A stretch of 64,000 nucleotides of DNA from Flavobacteriaceae bacterium (GTDB taxonomy: Bacteria; Bacteroidota; Bacteroidia; Flavobacteriales; Flavobacteriaceae), in the NCBI GenBank assembly GCA_016649715.1, contig JAENXC010000015.1:35741-99740 (forward strand), written 5' to 3'. Positions within the stretch are counted from its first letter, which is position 1; every line of letters starts with the position of its first letter. The notes beneath the pieces were generated by a model that was not told the origin of the DNA, did no database searches, and saw only the letters and a program-made list of their open reading frames with translations. This document shows positions 52,348 through 61,753 of the stretch, piece by piece. The position numbers were made by a program, and so were the translations under genes.

Positions 52348-53748
52348 TTATCGATTTACGTCAAAAATGGCAGGATCGATGGTTGGGTTTACTTTTATTT
52401 CTGAATATTCCGTAATGGTTGTTGAAGGCGTTTCGTTGCCAGCTATAGTTATTAGCATTGTCATATCTTGTTTAAAAGAAAACAAGACCCCATTAACAGG
52501 ACGATAATCAGAGTAAATAGTTTTAGACTTGACAATACTGTTTCCGTAATTATTCGCAGAAGAGGTTGATTCAAGCACGGTTTCTTCATAATACAGCAGA
52601 CCGGTGCTCACTTCGTAATATTTAGTTGATTTGTAGTTCATTATCCCCGATTCATCTCTCTTCAGCTCCAGTTCTGGAAAATCAATTACATAGCAATCTT
52701 TTTTATCTATATTTTTTACACCCAAATATTCCATGCTTAGGTTATTAGTTAAAACTCCAAATTCAGGGATATAGCTCACACCTTTTCCCTCATTGTAGCT
52801 AACATTAGTACCCGGTTTTAAAACCCATGAGGATTGTGGCTTGTCTTTTTGATAAAATTTATTGTTGAGTATCAAGACATATATGTTCGTGCCCGAAACC
52901 TTTATTTTAGTATATTGATTGATTGGGGAAGCATAAAGTAACTCTCTATTGGTTTTTGTATCCATTTTTATCCCGCTGGCTTTCATTTTCATGGTCATGG
53001 TTTCGTTCTTAAAAAGAGTTTTTATCTCCATGATCTTTTCTTGTCCTCCAATGGCATCCAGATAATTTGCAATTACCTGTTCAGCGGTAATTTCATTTGG
53101 TTTTTCATTTTCTTCTATTTTCTTAACCACAATTGTTTTTCCATTACCACGGTTCCAACCCACTTCAATGGCATTTAACCTATCCTGTTTTGCAGGATGG
53201 GTAGCGGAGGCCTCATCTGGCAATAAGTTGCTTACCGCACTTTGGGCGTCGGACAGGCTACAACCCATACGGGCCAATACAAAACCTGAAAACTCGTCAG
53301 CCTGCAATTCTACTTTATGGTTACTACCACCACCTTTTAGGGTATGTCCGTTAAGGTGATGCCCAACTTCATGGGCTAAAATGCTGGTCAAACCCCAATC
53401 GGTGCCTGTAGAGGCAGATACTTTTGTGAAAAAAGCTTCGTCATATAAAATGTAACGATCAATATCACCACCTTCCAAAGGCATGGTTACTGCGAGGGCA
53501 TTGTTAATGTTGTCACATTCCTCTATCAAGAAATTTCGAAACAACCCAACCTTGTCCAAGATATTATCTACTACTACCGTTGCTTCACTTGTATCGTTAA
53601 TAGAAGCGGTTGCGCCTTGCAGATCGCAGGCAGAGGTAACTTCTTCAACGGTTTGGTAGCCTTGGTACCCACACATTTTTAACTCTTGGGCTTGGAAGCT
53701 TTGGCTCACCCCAAAACAAACACTTAAAAAAAGAAATAATTTTTTCAT
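52348..53748 (-). CDS. Secreted HExxH metallopeptidase, paralogue A
   Basis: 466 residues. Signal peptide (KKLFLFLSVCFGVSQSFQAQ), HEVGHHLNGH with zinc His at 126 and 130 and catalytic Glu at 127, third ligand Glu at about 147 in VELQADEF. Residues 205-466 form the C-terminal domain shared with copies B and C (YLDAIGGQEKIMEIKTLFKN). The family is M48-like but has no membrane helices; the paired domain resembles a lipoprotein-carrier fold. First of the four copies in transcription order, 6 bp after the small lipoprotein gene. Confidence 0.8.
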   Translation of the reverse strand: MKKLFLFLSVCFGVSQSFQAQELKMCGYQGYQTVEEVTSACDLQGATASINDTSEATVVVDNILDKVGLFRNFLIEECDNINNALAVTMPLEGGDIDRYILYDEAFFTKVSASTGTDWGLTSILAHEVGHHLNGHTLKGGGSNHKVELQADEFSGFVLARMGCSLSDAQSAVSNLLPDEASATHPAKQDRLNAIEVGWNRGNGKTIVVKKIEENEKPNEITAEQVIANYLDAIGGQEKIMEIKTLFKNETMTMKMKASGIKMDTKTNRELLYASPINQYTKIKVSGTNIYVLILNNKFYQKDKPQSSWVLKPGTNVSYNEGKGVSYIPEFGVLTNNLSMEYLGVKNIDKKDCYVIDFPELELKRDESGIMNYKSTKYYEVSTGLLYYEETVLESTSSANNYGNSIVKSKTIYSDYRPVNGVLFSFKQDMTMLITIAGNETPSTTITEYSEIKVNPTIDPAIFDVNR

Positions 53749-53754
53749 ATTGAT

Positions 53755-54249
53755 TTATAGATTAATTAAAATGTGATGAAATGATTGAATGACGGGCAAA
53801 ATCTGCTGCCCTTCCAAATTGATAAAACCCAAAAGCCGGGTTGTGGGATCGTACATTAAATTGAGTTGTCCCGAAGTATTCTTAACGATAATCTGTTTAG
53901 TAGGCGAAAAAGAAGATTGCTGGTCTTTGTATAATGACCAATCGTAGGAGGCGTCGCTTAAAACAACATTCACAAAATTGCTTGCTGTTTCCTTTTCCAG
54001 TTTTTTTTGAAATACTAGCTTATTTGAATATTCGTCAGTAGTGCCTTCAATTAAACTATTTTCTATAGAGTAAACAGCTATTTCAGAGGAAGAGGAAACC
54101 AAGTCAAAAGTAGGTTCCATTAAGAAGCCTTCAATTTTTGAAACACTGGAAGTTAAAGGTTTGGATTCGGCAACAACAATATTTTTCTGGCACGTACACC
54201 CCACTAAAATATAAAGAGAGAGTATTATTGATAAATAGTGAAACCTCAA
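53755..54249 (-). CDS. Small lipoprotein of the peptidase operon
   Basis: 164 residues with a lipobox (LSLYILVGCTCQKN; Cys near residue 18, two Cys close together). The mature part is beta-rich (FVNVVLSDASYDWSLYKDQQ, TKQIIVKNTSGQLNLMYDP) and not recognised. It lies 1 bp after the C1 peptidase stop and 6 bp before the first HExxH peptidase, so it is probably part of the same complex or pathway. It may act as inhibitor or partner of the peptidases; this is inference. Confidence 0.65.
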   Translation of the reverse strand: MRFHYLSIILSLYILVGCTCQKNIVVAESKPLTSSVSKIEGFLMEPTFDLVSSSSEIAVYSIENSLIEGTTDEYSNKLVFQKKLEKETASNFVNVVLSDASYDWSLYKDQQSSFSPTKQIIVKNTSGQLNLMYDPTTRLLGFINLEGQQILPVIQSFHHILINL

Positions 54250-54250
54250 A

Positions 54251-55693
54251 TTAACTTCGTTTTATGTCAAGAACCATCATTGCCATGGTGCCTTGTTCAT
54301 ATTGAGCAGAAAAGCCCATTTTGTCTTTGCTTAGACTAATGCTTTCCTTGTTGATAAGTTGATCCTTAAAGATGATATAAAGTTTGTCCATCAATTCGCC
54401 TTTCATGGTATCCATGCGCTGCTTTACTTCATTGATGTCTATCTTGTTTTCAGAGAAAATAACTATAGAAAAATCTGAAGCCACATCACTATTCAGGCGG
54501 AACCAATACTTTTCACCAGGCACCAATACCGAAGTATTTTCATAAGCTATATAGGGGCTAACATCTTCCTTGTGTGGAAACAGCACGCCATTTTCGCCGT
54601 TACTATCGGCACCAATTACATACACATAGGCAGGTTTGTTAACCTCCGCATACATACGGTAACGGGTTCCTGCGGGATAAGCTACTTTGGTTGCGTAATC
54701 GCCTATGCTCTGCACGGCCTCATCAACAACTACATCCTGCCATCCCAAAACCGATTTATTGTAATTGCCTTTTTCCTGGGTTACTTCCATCATGGAACCA
54801 TCGTACAGCTTCAAATCCAACTTTCCTGAAATTTCTTTTTTATCTTTTTTAACTATGGCTGCCTGTGGCACCATTTCAAAAGCATAGCGTGTAAACTCGG
54901 CAAAGTGGTTGTAGCGCACCCACATTAAGCCCTCGTTGCCCCAATCTTCACCCCAACTGTTTACAATTTCGAAAGAACCTCCGTATTTATCGTCGTCATA
55001 ACCTATAACACACATAGCATGCCCTCCTGAAAAATCACCTCCATCTGGCTCAAAAACATTCTTGGCTGAATAAAAGGAATTCTGAACCATAAAGCCAATA
55101 ATAACTGGATTGCCATTTAATAACGAACGTTTTACAGATTCAATTTTAACCTCTATAGGTTCATCATTACCGTAAAGCCTAGTGAAATCCTTAATCCGGT
55201 TATCTTTAGCCAATTCCAATAAATTATCCGGAATTGCGGTATCACATAAAACATCGTAATCTTTAAAAAATGGCGTGCCCATTTCTACCATTGTTTCCAT
55301 GGCTTTCCCGATATATGCCCCGCCCTGACAATTGTAATCGTCATCAACATTGGCATTTAAATAAGTGAAGACAGGAGAAAAGGCATTTTCTGTAATTTCG
55401 GACACATCAGTTATATTTTTTCTTCGGGCATTTAAAACAGTGTGTCCATAATAAGCCGAAGACCATCCCACACAAGTGCCATATCCTTTTTGGTTTTTTA
55501 TTTTTGGCAAAAATTGGCGCAACGAGGTTCGAGGCTCCGCACTAACTACATCTTGAAAAGCTACATTTCGAGCTTTCATAGGGGTACTTTGGTAAACTTC
55601 GTCATCAAACAGCAATCCTAATTTGGGCTGGTTCTGGCTAAAAGCATTGATAGAAAGAAATATGAAAATGAGGAGTAGTTGTTTGGGGCTCAT
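54251..55693 (-). CDS. Secreted C1 (papain) family cysteine peptidase with DUF4384-like tail
   Basis: 480 residues, signal peptide (KQLLLIFIFLSINAFSQ). The papain domain has the oxyanion Gln and nucleophile Cys in KNQKGYGTCVGWSSAYYGHT near residue 66, the catalytic His in GGHAMCVIGYDDD near 223 and the Asn in IVNSWGEDWGNEGLMWVRY near 242. Residues 285-430 form a beta-sandwich like DUF4384 (YPAGTRYRMYAEVNKPAYVY, then SPYIAYENTSVLVPGEKYWF), a domain often joined to caspase- or protease-type proteins. First gene of the operon. Confidence 0.85.
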   Translation of the reverse strand: MSPKQLLLIFIFLSINAFSQNQPKLGLLFDDEVYQSTPMKARNVAFQDVVSAEPRTSLRQFLPKIKNQKGYGTCVGWSSAYYGHTVLNARRKNITDVSEITENAFSPVFTYLNANVDDDYNCQGGAYIGKAMETMVEMGTPFFKDYDVLCDTAIPDNLLELAKDNRIKDFTRLYGNDEPIEVKIESVKRSLLNGNPVIIGFMVQNSFYSAKNVFEPDGGDFSGGHAMCVIGYDDDKYGGSFEIVNSWGEDWGNEGLMWVRYNHFAEFTRYAFEMVPQAAIVKKDKKEISGKLDLKLYDGSMMEVTQEKGNYNKSVLGWQDVVVDEAVQSIGDYATKVAYPAGTRYRMYAEVNKPAYVYVIGADSNGENGVLFPHKEDVSPYIAYENTSVLVPGEKYWFRLNSDVASDFSIVIFSENKIDINEVKQRMDTMKGELMDKLYIIFKDQLINKESISLSKDKMGFSAQYEQGTMAMMVLDIKRS

Positions 55694-55929
55694 AAATGTA
55701 TTGCGTCAGAATTGACAAATTAACAGTTTTTTTTGATTAGTTTAACAAACTCTAATTGTAAAATGAAAAGGTTAATATTTATAAAATCTTTAACTATCTC
55801 ATTAAAAACAATTTGATGATTCACCATTGATAAAAAAATAATTTAAGTTTAATTTTTTTCAGAGATTGTATTTTAAGGATTCAATTCTTTTTGTATTTTA
55901 TTGTTTTGAAGGTATTAGAATATTGGGTT
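55694..55929. other. AT-rich upstream region of the C1 peptidase operon
   Basis: About 235 bp between the C1 gene and a small secreted protein gene on the same strand. It presumably holds the promoter; I cannot point to a clear TAnnTTTG box. Confidence 0.35.
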
Positions 55930-56190
55930 TTATAATAGTAAGTAATAAGTAACCTCCAATACACCATCCTTCAAAACAAGAGCATCATCCGTAAACTTTA
56001 CAGGCTTCAATATAAATAGTTTCTTTTTATCCAAAAGATTTTTCCCAGAATTGCTGGCAGTTGATTTTTTGAAACAGCCTTTTTGTGATTGCCATTGCCC
56101 AAAAATAAGATGTTCATTTTGGGCAGCAAATGTGATACTTAAGCAAGTGATTGTAAAGAAAATGAAGAGTTTATATCTTAAAGTATTCAT
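55930..56190 (-). CDS. Small secreted protein of unknown function
   Basis: 86 residues with a signal peptide (YKLFIFFTITCLSITFAAQN). The mature part has one Cys and Lys/Ser-rich sequence, ending in beta-strand-like VKFTDDALVLKDGVLEVTYY. No family is recognised. It lies between the PAS-LuxR regulator and the C1 peptidase operon on the same strand, but about 120-240 bp gaps separate it from both, so it may have its own transcript. Confidence 0.5.
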   Translation of the reverse strand: MNTLRYKLFIFFTITCLSITFAAQNEHLIFGQWQSQKGCFKKSTASNSGKNLLDKKKLFILKPVKFTDDALVLKDGVLEVTYYLLL

Positions 56191-56308
56191 AAATATAGAA
56201 GTATCAAATTACAAGCCAACAATTGCGAATTTAATAGGGTTCAACCAAAGAAATTCAATTTATAAATTTTAAACAATACACCAAAGGGAGTATTTTTTGT
56301 AATGACCG

Positions 56309-57070
56309 CTAAATCAACCCCTGTAAAATACTTTGTTTAATTAACTGGGTTGTGTTTTTACAATTCGTTTTTTTAAGAATATTGTTGCGGTGTTTTTTTA
56401 CGGTAAGCGGACTAATAAATAATTGTTCTGCAATTTCAATGTTACTATGCCCATCAGAAATTAACTTTAGAATATCAATCTCCCGTTTGGAATATTTTTC
56501 CAAGGAGGCATTGTCATTATCTACTTCTATGTTCATATAGGAAGGGAAACCATTTAAGCCTATCAGTGAGATTTGGTTGGTATTCGTTTTTGTAAGATGG
56601 TCTATACGGGTGTGGATATTAAGCGATTTCCCAAACTTTCCGTGTTCGTCCAAGGTCAACAACAGCGCTTGATGGTTTAGCATTGCATAGTCACCGTTTT
56701 TCATTCTGCTCCTAAATGAAAAACAGGATTTGTAGTTTAAGAGTTTGTCTTTGCCCACCGTGCCATAAAGAAATTCAATATTCTGTTGCTCGGCCTTGGC
56801 AACAAAATCCATATCGTCTGGGTGGATGGTCTCCAAAATATCCTGAAAGCTCACGGTTTGTGCATCAAAGCCGTGAATATCCATAATGGACGGACTTACA
56901 TTGGAAAGCGACATATCAAAAAAGTCTATGATATAATAGTAGAAAGGCCCCGTACTTATAACGGAGCTTATGATATCCTCAAAATTTATTTCGGGAAGTA
57001 GTGTGTTTTGTACTGCGGTTTGTTGCGATTCTGTCCATACTGAATTAAGTTTTGCAATTTCTGCATTCAT
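56309..57070 (-). CDS. PAS-LuxR transcriptional regulator
   Basis: 253 residues. Residues 45-170 form a PAS-type sensor (FYYYIIDFFDMSLSNVSPSI, then FQDILETIHPDDMDFVAKAE). A LuxR helix-turn-helix fills about 190-250 (KYSKREIDILKLISDGHSNI, EIAEQLFISPLTVKKHRNNI). There is no receiver domain, so it is not a classical response regulator; the PAS part likely binds a ligand directly. It lies upstream of the C1/HExxH/CHASE2 operon and on the same strand, making it a candidate regulator of it. Confidence 0.85.
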   Translation of the reverse strand: MNAEIAKLNSVWTESQQTAVQNTLLPEINFEDIISSVISTGPFYYYIIDFFDMSLSNVSPSIMDIHGFDAQTVSFQDILETIHPDDMDFVAKAEQQNIEFLYGTVGKDKLLNYKSCFSFRSRMKNGDYAMLNHQALLLTLDEHGKFGKSLNIHTRIDHLTKTNTNQISLIGLNGFPSYMNIEVDNDNASLEKYSKREIDILKLISDGHSNIEIAEQLFISPLTVKKHRNNILKKTNCKNTTQLIKQSILQGLI

Positions 57071-57253
57071 AAATTTGCGAGTTGTTTGTCGTAAATATAT
57101 TACTTTTTAATTAATATCATAGCAGATGTTTTTTGAACAAATTGGGATGTCTTCAGCTTATAAATCACTTTCAAGGTTCTACAAATATGAAAACAGAAGG
57201 CAGAAAAGTATTTAAAGTAGCAGACGCAATTTTACCCCTGATTATTTTTTTGT

Positions 57254-57385
57254 GATACTAGCATGATACTAGGGGTTGAGTAGGGAAACACTAGCATAAA
57301 CGTAGCACTCGAGTAGCATGAAGGGTAGGGAGGCCATACATTGACCCGTCATGAACCATACTTAAACATACCTCCAACCATACAC
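57254..57385. repeat. Array of 11-bp phased direct repeats (about 12 units)
   Basis: Read from 57254 in steps of exactly 11 bp the units align: gatactagcat, gatactagggg, ttgagtaggga, aacactagcat, aaacgtagcac, tcgagtagcat. The TAG sits at 57259, 57270, 57281, 57292, 57303 and 57314, always 11 bp apart. Later units change to catac words (57335, 57357, 57367, 57379). Located in the ~500-bp divergent gap between the PAS-LuxR and NfeD genes. Confidence 0.7.
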
Positions 57386-57580
57386 ACATAGTTTTTAACC
57401 CTACAAGAAAGTATTTGAAACATAAATTGATACCCCCCAAAAACCAACTTTTTATATTCGTTCAATGCAATATTTAATATTCAATTGGAATAAAACATGT
57501 TCTTAATACTAAAACCAAAATTCATCTAAAATGTAAATTACATTGCTTAATTTTAAAGAAAACTTATTTTGAAGGTTATT

Positions 57581-58882
57581 ATGAAACATTTCACTTTAAA
57601 AATATTCTTTATTGCACTAAGCTTGGCGTTTGGCAGTTTCGCCCATGCGCAGAAGGTAGTTGTCCTAAACTTAAACGACCCCATTTACCCTTCAACGGCG
57701 GACTATATTAACAATGGGCTCAATAAAGCTGCGGAAGAAAATGCAGTTTGCGTAGTGATTAAAATCAATACCCCTGGCGGTTTGATGGAGCCTACAAGGG
57801 AGATGGTAGGTAAAATAATGAACTCACCCGTTCCAGTTATATCTTTTGTCACGCCATCGGGCGCGCATGCCGGTTCTGCCGGAGCGTTTATTGCCCTCGC
57901 TGCAAATATCACTGCAATGAGTCCGGGATCTAATATTGGTGCTTCCCATCCTGTTTTGGAAGGCAGCGTTCCAGATTCCATAATGAATGCGAAGATGACA
58001 GAGGACACAGCAGCTTTTCTGCGCGCTATTGCGGAACACAGGGGGAAGGACACTATACTGATTATGCAGATGGTCACCAATAGCCGCTCCTTTTCGGCGG
58101 AACAAGCCTTAAAAAATAATATAATCGATCTGAAAGCGAATAATCTCAATGAATTGCTCAGCAAAATTGACGGGTGGTCGGTTCAACTAAATTCCGAAAA
58201 AAATACAATACTGCACACGGCTTCTGCAGAAGTTGAAACCGTAGAAATGGGACAACAGTTAGAGTTTTTGACCTTCCTGAGCAACCCCAATTTGATGTAT
58301 GTGTTTTTAATAATGGGGTTGATGGGCTTGTTTTTTGAGTTTAGCAATCCCGGCGGCTTGGTCCCCGGAATTGTCGGTTTAGTTTGTTTGATATTAGCAG
58401 GTTACGGCATGTCCGTTTTGCCGATTGACTATACCGGATTGGCATTGATCATAGTGGGGGTTATCCTTTTTGTGTTGGAAATAAAATTTCAGAGCTATGC
58501 TTTATTGTCCATCGGTGGGGTAATTTGTTTATTTTTGGGCTCTATGTTTTTAATTGATGAAACTTCTTCCGTGGATGTACTTCACATTTCTTGGTCTGTT
58601 CTTATAACTTCCGTGGCCATAATTTCGGCCTTCTTCATTTTGCTTGTCTATTTCGGCATTAAAGCCCAATTTGGCAAGCGGAAAACAGGGACTGAAGCCT
58701 TAATAGGGGTGAGAGGTATTGCAATGGAAACGCTTTCGCCGGAAGGAAGGGTAAGGGTGAACGGAGAATTTTGGAATGCCGTTGCTGAAGAGGGTACTAT
58801 AGCAGCCAAAACAGAAATAGAAGTTATTGCCATCAACCATTTTAAACTCACCGTTAAATCCGTACCTTTAATTTCTAATTAA
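57581..58882 (+). CDS. NfeD-family membrane serine protease (long form)
   Basis: 433 residues from ATG 57581; the longer reading would begin at a TTG. Signal peptide, then a ClpP/crotonase-type domain over 25-225 with [15 protein letters not shown] near residue 64 and the Ser region [19 protein letters not shown] near 93. About four helices lie at 240-345 and a C-terminal OB-fold NfeD domain ([20 protein letters not shown]) ends the protein. Known members (STOPP) cleave the slipin/stomatin partner. The slipin gene follows 13 bp later. Confidence 0.9.
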   Translation: MKHFTLKIFFIALSLAFGSFAHAQKVVVLNLNDPIYPSTADYINNGLNKAAEENAVCVVIKINTPGGLMEPTREMVGKIMNSPVPVISFVTPSGAHAGSAGAFIALAANITAMSPGSNIGASHPVLEGSVPDSIMNAKMTEDTAAFLRAIAEHRGKDTILIMQMVTNSRSFSAEQALKNNIIDLKANNLNELLSKIDGWSVQLNSEKNTILHTASAEVETVEMGQQLEFLTFLSNPNLMYVFLIMGLMGLFFEFSNPGGLVPGIVGLVCLILAGYGMSVLPIDYTGLALIIVGVILFVLEIKFQSYALLSIGGVICLFLGSMFLIDETSSVDVLHISWSVLITSVAIISAFFILLVYFGIKAQFGKRKTGTEALIGVRGIAMETLSPEGRVRVNGEFWNAVAEEGTIAAKTEIEVIAINHFKLTVKSVPLISN

Positions 58883-58895
58883 AAATTCAATTATT

Positions 58896-59720
58896 ATGGT
58901 TCCAATTTATGTATTAATATTTTTCGGTGTTCTCATTATACTCAGTTCAATAAAAATCCTAAAGGAATACGAGCGCGCGGTTGTATTCAGATTGGGAAGG
59001 GTTACAAAAGGTGGAAGCAAGGGGCCGGGACTTATTATCCTGCTGCCTTTTATCGATAAAATGAAAAAAGTCACCTTGCGAACCATAGTTCACGATGTGC
59101 CTACACAAGATATTATTTCACTGGACAACGTTACCTTGAAAGTAAATGCGGTAGTCTATTTTCGGGTAGTTGATGCTGAAAAAGCGACTATTGAAGTGGA
59201 AGATTATTTTTATGCCACCTCACAACTTTCCCAAACTATTCTTCGAAGCGTTCTGGGGCAATCGGAATTGGATGATATTCTTTCCAAACGCGATAAATTG
59301 AATTTGCAGTTGCAGGAAATTATCGATGCACATACCGATCCTTGGGGCGTTAAGGTTTCCACGGTAGAAATTAAACAAGTGGATTTGCCACAGGAAATGC
59401 AAAGAGCAATGGCAAAACAAGCCGAAGCCGAAAGATACAGAAGAGCAAAGGTAATTGCCGCAGAAGGAGAATTTCAGGCCTCCCAAAAATTAACCGATGC
59501 CGCTGAAATACTTTCCAAACAGCCCAGTGCTTTGACGCTTCGTTATCTGCAAACCTTAACTGAAATTGCAGCTGAAAATAATTCCACTACACTTTTCCCT
59601 ATCCCTATAGATCTCTTTAAACCCTTTATGGAAAATATGGCGAAGAACCCTGATGCGATTAAACAATTGACGCATCAAAAGAATACTGATTCAAAGGGGG
59701 AGAAGGATAGATTGGTTTAG
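58896..59720 (+). CDS. Slipin (SPFH/stomatin family)
   Basis: 274 residues. One N-terminal helix ([17 protein letters not shown]) anchors the SPFH domain over about 20-200 ([60 protein letters not shown]). A coiled-coil region with [20 protein letters not shown] follows near 170. It forms large membrane rings that organise domains and, with the NfeD protease upstream, is thought to act in membrane quality control. Paired with NfeD as one operon. Confidence 0.93.
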   Translation: MVPIYVLIFFGVLIILSSIKILKEYERAVVFRLGRVTKGGSKGPGLIILLPFIDKMKKVTLRTIVHDVPTQDIISLDNVTLKVNAVVYFRVVDAEKATIEVEDYFYATSQLSQTILRSVLGQSELDDILSKRDKLNLQLQEIIDAHTDPWGVKVSTVEIKQVDLPQEMQRAMAKQAEAERYRRAKVIAAEGEFQASQKLTDAAEILSKQPSALTLRYLQTLTEIAAENNSTTLFPIPIDLFKPFMENMAKNPDAIKQLTHQKNTDSKGEKDRLV

Positions 59721-59742
59721 CTTATTATATGCTTATTCTTAA

Positions 59743-59790
59743 AGGGACATAGGACGGTAAGACGTTAGATGTTAGACGTGAGATGTGAGT
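59743..59790. repeat. Half element with gacataggac words, copy 4
   Basis: gggacataggacggtaagac, gttagatgttagacgtgagatg is the left-arm word series of the elements at 3095, 12415 and 41938. No convincing right arm follows; tcctatgttgtgttgtgcgtc near 59836 is a weak candidate. Confidence 0.5.
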
Positions 59791-59942
59791 AAAAATAATG
59801 TTGGAATAATTCTTCTATTCCTGCATTATTTAATCCTATGTTGTGTTGTGCGTCATACCGAATAACCACACTAAATTGAGAACTAAAAAAACGGAAAAGC
59901 CGAAATCCGAACAAAGTAGGCATTACTAATCAACTAATTATT

Positions 59943-60441
59943 ATGAGAAAACCATCATTAAAGCAATTAATTGTATTACCTCTACTATGCTTCTTAGCTA
60001 TAGGCTTTCAAAGCTGTAACGAAAAACCAAAAGAAAAGGAACAGACAGTAAATGAATTCGATTTAACAGCCGCCAAAACTGAAATTGAAGAAGCCAATAA
60101 AAATTTCATGGCGCTGGTAGCAGTAGGCGATTCAATTGGTTTAGCCAACTTGTATACTTAATGACGCAAAATTCATGAATACAGGAGCACCATCTGTAAT
60201 AGGTAGAGCTAACATTCAAACAGCTATGTCGAACATTGTTAAATCTGGCATTACAGGAGTTGATTTAAGACTCGAAAATGTATATGGAACAGAAGACTTA
60301 CTTGCAGAAGAAGGCGAATTAACCCTTTTCGTAGGCGAAGATGCTGTTGCCGTGGAAAAATACATTGTCCTTTGGAAAAAAGAAGACGGTAGATGGAAAT
60401 TATTTAGAGATATTTTCAATTCAAATTTACCAGCTAAATAG
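59943..60441 (+). pseudogene. DUF4440/SnoaL-like lipoprotein gene with one-base frameshift
   Basis: The first part (59943-60161) encodes a lipoprotein signal (LLCFLAIGFQSC) and the start of a SnoaL-like domain (TEIEEANKNFMALVAVGDSI, GLANLYT) and stops. The continuation is in the next frame: after removing one T at about 60158-60160 the sequence reads NLYTNDAKFMNTG and goes on to GRANIQTAMS, then KYIVLWKKEDGRWKLFRDIF at 60441. Intact, it would be about 165 residues. Such NTF2-like proteins bind small molecules. Inactivated recently or a sequence slip. Confidence 0.75.
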
Positions 60442-60548
60442 TCAACTGATTGTCCAGATATTATAATTGGGGGGTTCATCAAATAAGCACGAACGCACAA
60501 CACTGGTAAACATTACACCCCCTTAATTTTAAAAAACCAAACCCATAT

Positions 60549-60577
60549 AAGCCGCTTTAAGCGGCTTTGTTTTTTTG
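60549..60577 (+). terminator. Rho-independent terminator
   Basis: aagccgc/gcggctt (60549-60555 with 60561-60567) with a 5-base loop, followed by tgttttttttg. It lies after the frameshifted lipoprotein gene and reads forward. Confidence 0.85.
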
Positions 60578-60823
60578 TACAGGAGGGACTGATAACAAGG
60601 TTTGCGGGTTGCTGGCTTGCTATTGGTCGAATAAATAGGGGGAAAGGGGATGGGGCTACAGTTTTTTGATTCATTTGTAGCGAAGCTTTGCGCTTTATTA
60701 TCTCCTTATTAATTCACCTCTTTCCGGTTTTCCGTAATGTGAAGATTTTAATTTGATTTATATTTGAAGATTAACTTACGTACATGTGCGGGATAGACGC
60801 AATAGACGTGTCGTTTATTCACG
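60578..60823. other. Spacer left of the toxin-antitoxin-chaperone region
   Basis: About 245 bp with a G-rich stretch (gggggaaaggggatgggg near 60639), no ORF or RNA that I can support. It may mark the left side of an inserted block, as the accessory genes begin after it. Confidence 0.35.
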
Positions 60824-60838
60824 TGTTGGCAAATATTT
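60824..60838. repeat. Left inverted repeat of the toxin-antitoxin-chaperone block
   Basis: tgttggcaaatattt is the exact reverse complement of aaatatttgccaaca at 62350-62364. The flanks beyond it also share shorter words (ataaac; ttgcg/cgcaa). Confidence 0.65.
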
Positions 60839-60860
60839 GAAAAATACCAAGTTTATAGTA

Positions 60861-61346
60861 CTATTTGCTTTTTTTCTTATTTTTAGTAGGTGGAAGGATT
60901 TGGCTCATATCAAATAAAGGTAATACGAGATTTACTGGAAGACTTGCTATCTTATATGCTAGCATTCCTCTAGTCGCACCAATCGACGTGCTTAAAAAAA
61001 CAGACATTATATTATCATTAATAAATATTTGATTGTTATCATCTTCAAATCGAATGTCATTTTCAGTATAATTAAAAATCTTAAATGTCGTTTCGGTTTC
61101 TAACTTTAAGAACTCCTTAAACTTAGTCTTCTCCGCAATAGGATATTTAAAATGAACAATTATTGATATAGAGATTGTATTTTGTTCCTCATTACCCGAA
61201 ACTCCAAAGCCTAATTTAATATCAGCTTTTTCCTCATTGAAATTATTTATTAAATCGTCTGATAATTTATTAGAATATGATAATTCTTTAATTTCTAAAA
61301 TACGTAATCCAATATTCTTTTTCTCTTCTGTCATAATATTTAGCAT
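60861..61346 (-). CDS. SecB-like chaperone of a toxin-antitoxin-chaperone operon
   Basis: 161 residues (start GTG/ATG at 61346, or the ATG at 61334). The C-terminal segment LSTSIGATRGMLAYKIASLP, then VNLVLPLFDMSQILPP fits SecB proteins, whose last strand and helix carry S-x-x-x-TRG and a P-L/P-x-D pattern. The centre has beta strands (ISISIIVHFKYP, TTFKIFNYT). It is shorter than or similar to SecB (about 155). The gene is third behind the toxin and antitoxin, overlaps the antitoxin by 7 bp, and would stabilise the antitoxin by holding its C-terminal tail. Not proved to act in secretion. Confidence 0.7.
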   Translation of the reverse strand: MLNIMTEEKKNIGLRILEIKELSYSNKLSDDLINNFNEEKADIKLGFGVSGNEEQNTISISIIVHFKYPIAEKTKFKEFLKLETETTFKIFNYTENDIRFEDDNNQIFINDNIMSVFLSTSIGATRGMLAYKIASLPVNLVLPLFDMSQILPPTKNKKKSK

Positions 61347-61753
61347 TCTGCTATAATTGCACTTCTATAATTCGGCGAATATTTTTTTAAAGATTTAGTA
61401 TAGTCTTTGTTATCATAATTAGGAGTGAATAGTTGATCAGAACTTATAAGATAAACGCCGGTCAATTCAGTCTTTCCAACATTATTTTCATTAACAATCT
61501 CTATTAATTTATCTCCTAGAACATCTTCTATTCTGGCGATAGTTTTTAAAGTAAAATTATGTGAACCAGACAACCACTTACTAATCTCAGATTCGTTCTT
61601 TTTAAGTGCTTTGGCTAAATCCTTTTGATCCATTAAGTTCTTATCTAACAAAAATTGTATTCGATTTGAAAGATCAAAAGTATAATCAACAAAAATCTCG
61701 ATATATTTAGAGCGATACTTTCGTATTTTATCTAATATCCTGTTTTTTTTCAT
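61340..61753 (-). CDS. HTH antitoxin (HigA-like) with C-terminal extension
   Basis: 137 residues. A Cro/C1-type helix-turn-helix at about 30-85 (DQKDLAKALKKNESEISKWL, SGSHNFTLKTIARIEDVLG). After it comes an unstructured, Tyr/Asn-rich tail of about 50 residues (TGVYLISSDQLFTPNYDNKD, YTKSLKKYSPNYRSAIIAEC). In chaperone-dependent HigA antitoxins such a tail is the chaperone addiction segment. The gene overlaps the toxin by 4 bp (ATGA) and the SecB-like gene by 7 bp. It would bind the operator at 62240-62249 and 62305-62314. Confidence 0.8.
   Translation of the reverse strand: MKKNRILDKIRKYRSKYIEIFVDYTFDLSNRIQFLLDKNLMDQKDLAKALKKNESEISKWLSGSHNFTLKTIARIEDVLGDKLIEIVNENNVGKTELTGVYLISSDQLFTPNYDNKDYTKSLKKYSPNYRSAIIAEC

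Noticed and set aside
57071..57253. Small RNA or riboswitch upstream of NfeD
   Set aside because: No stable or conserved structure recognised; the only clear signal in the gap is the 11-bp repeat array.
60489..60512. Integron-like attC site (gcacaacactggtaaac and similar words at 59840 and 62470)
   Set aside because: I could not find paired R and L boxes with a proper core; the words are suggestive only.
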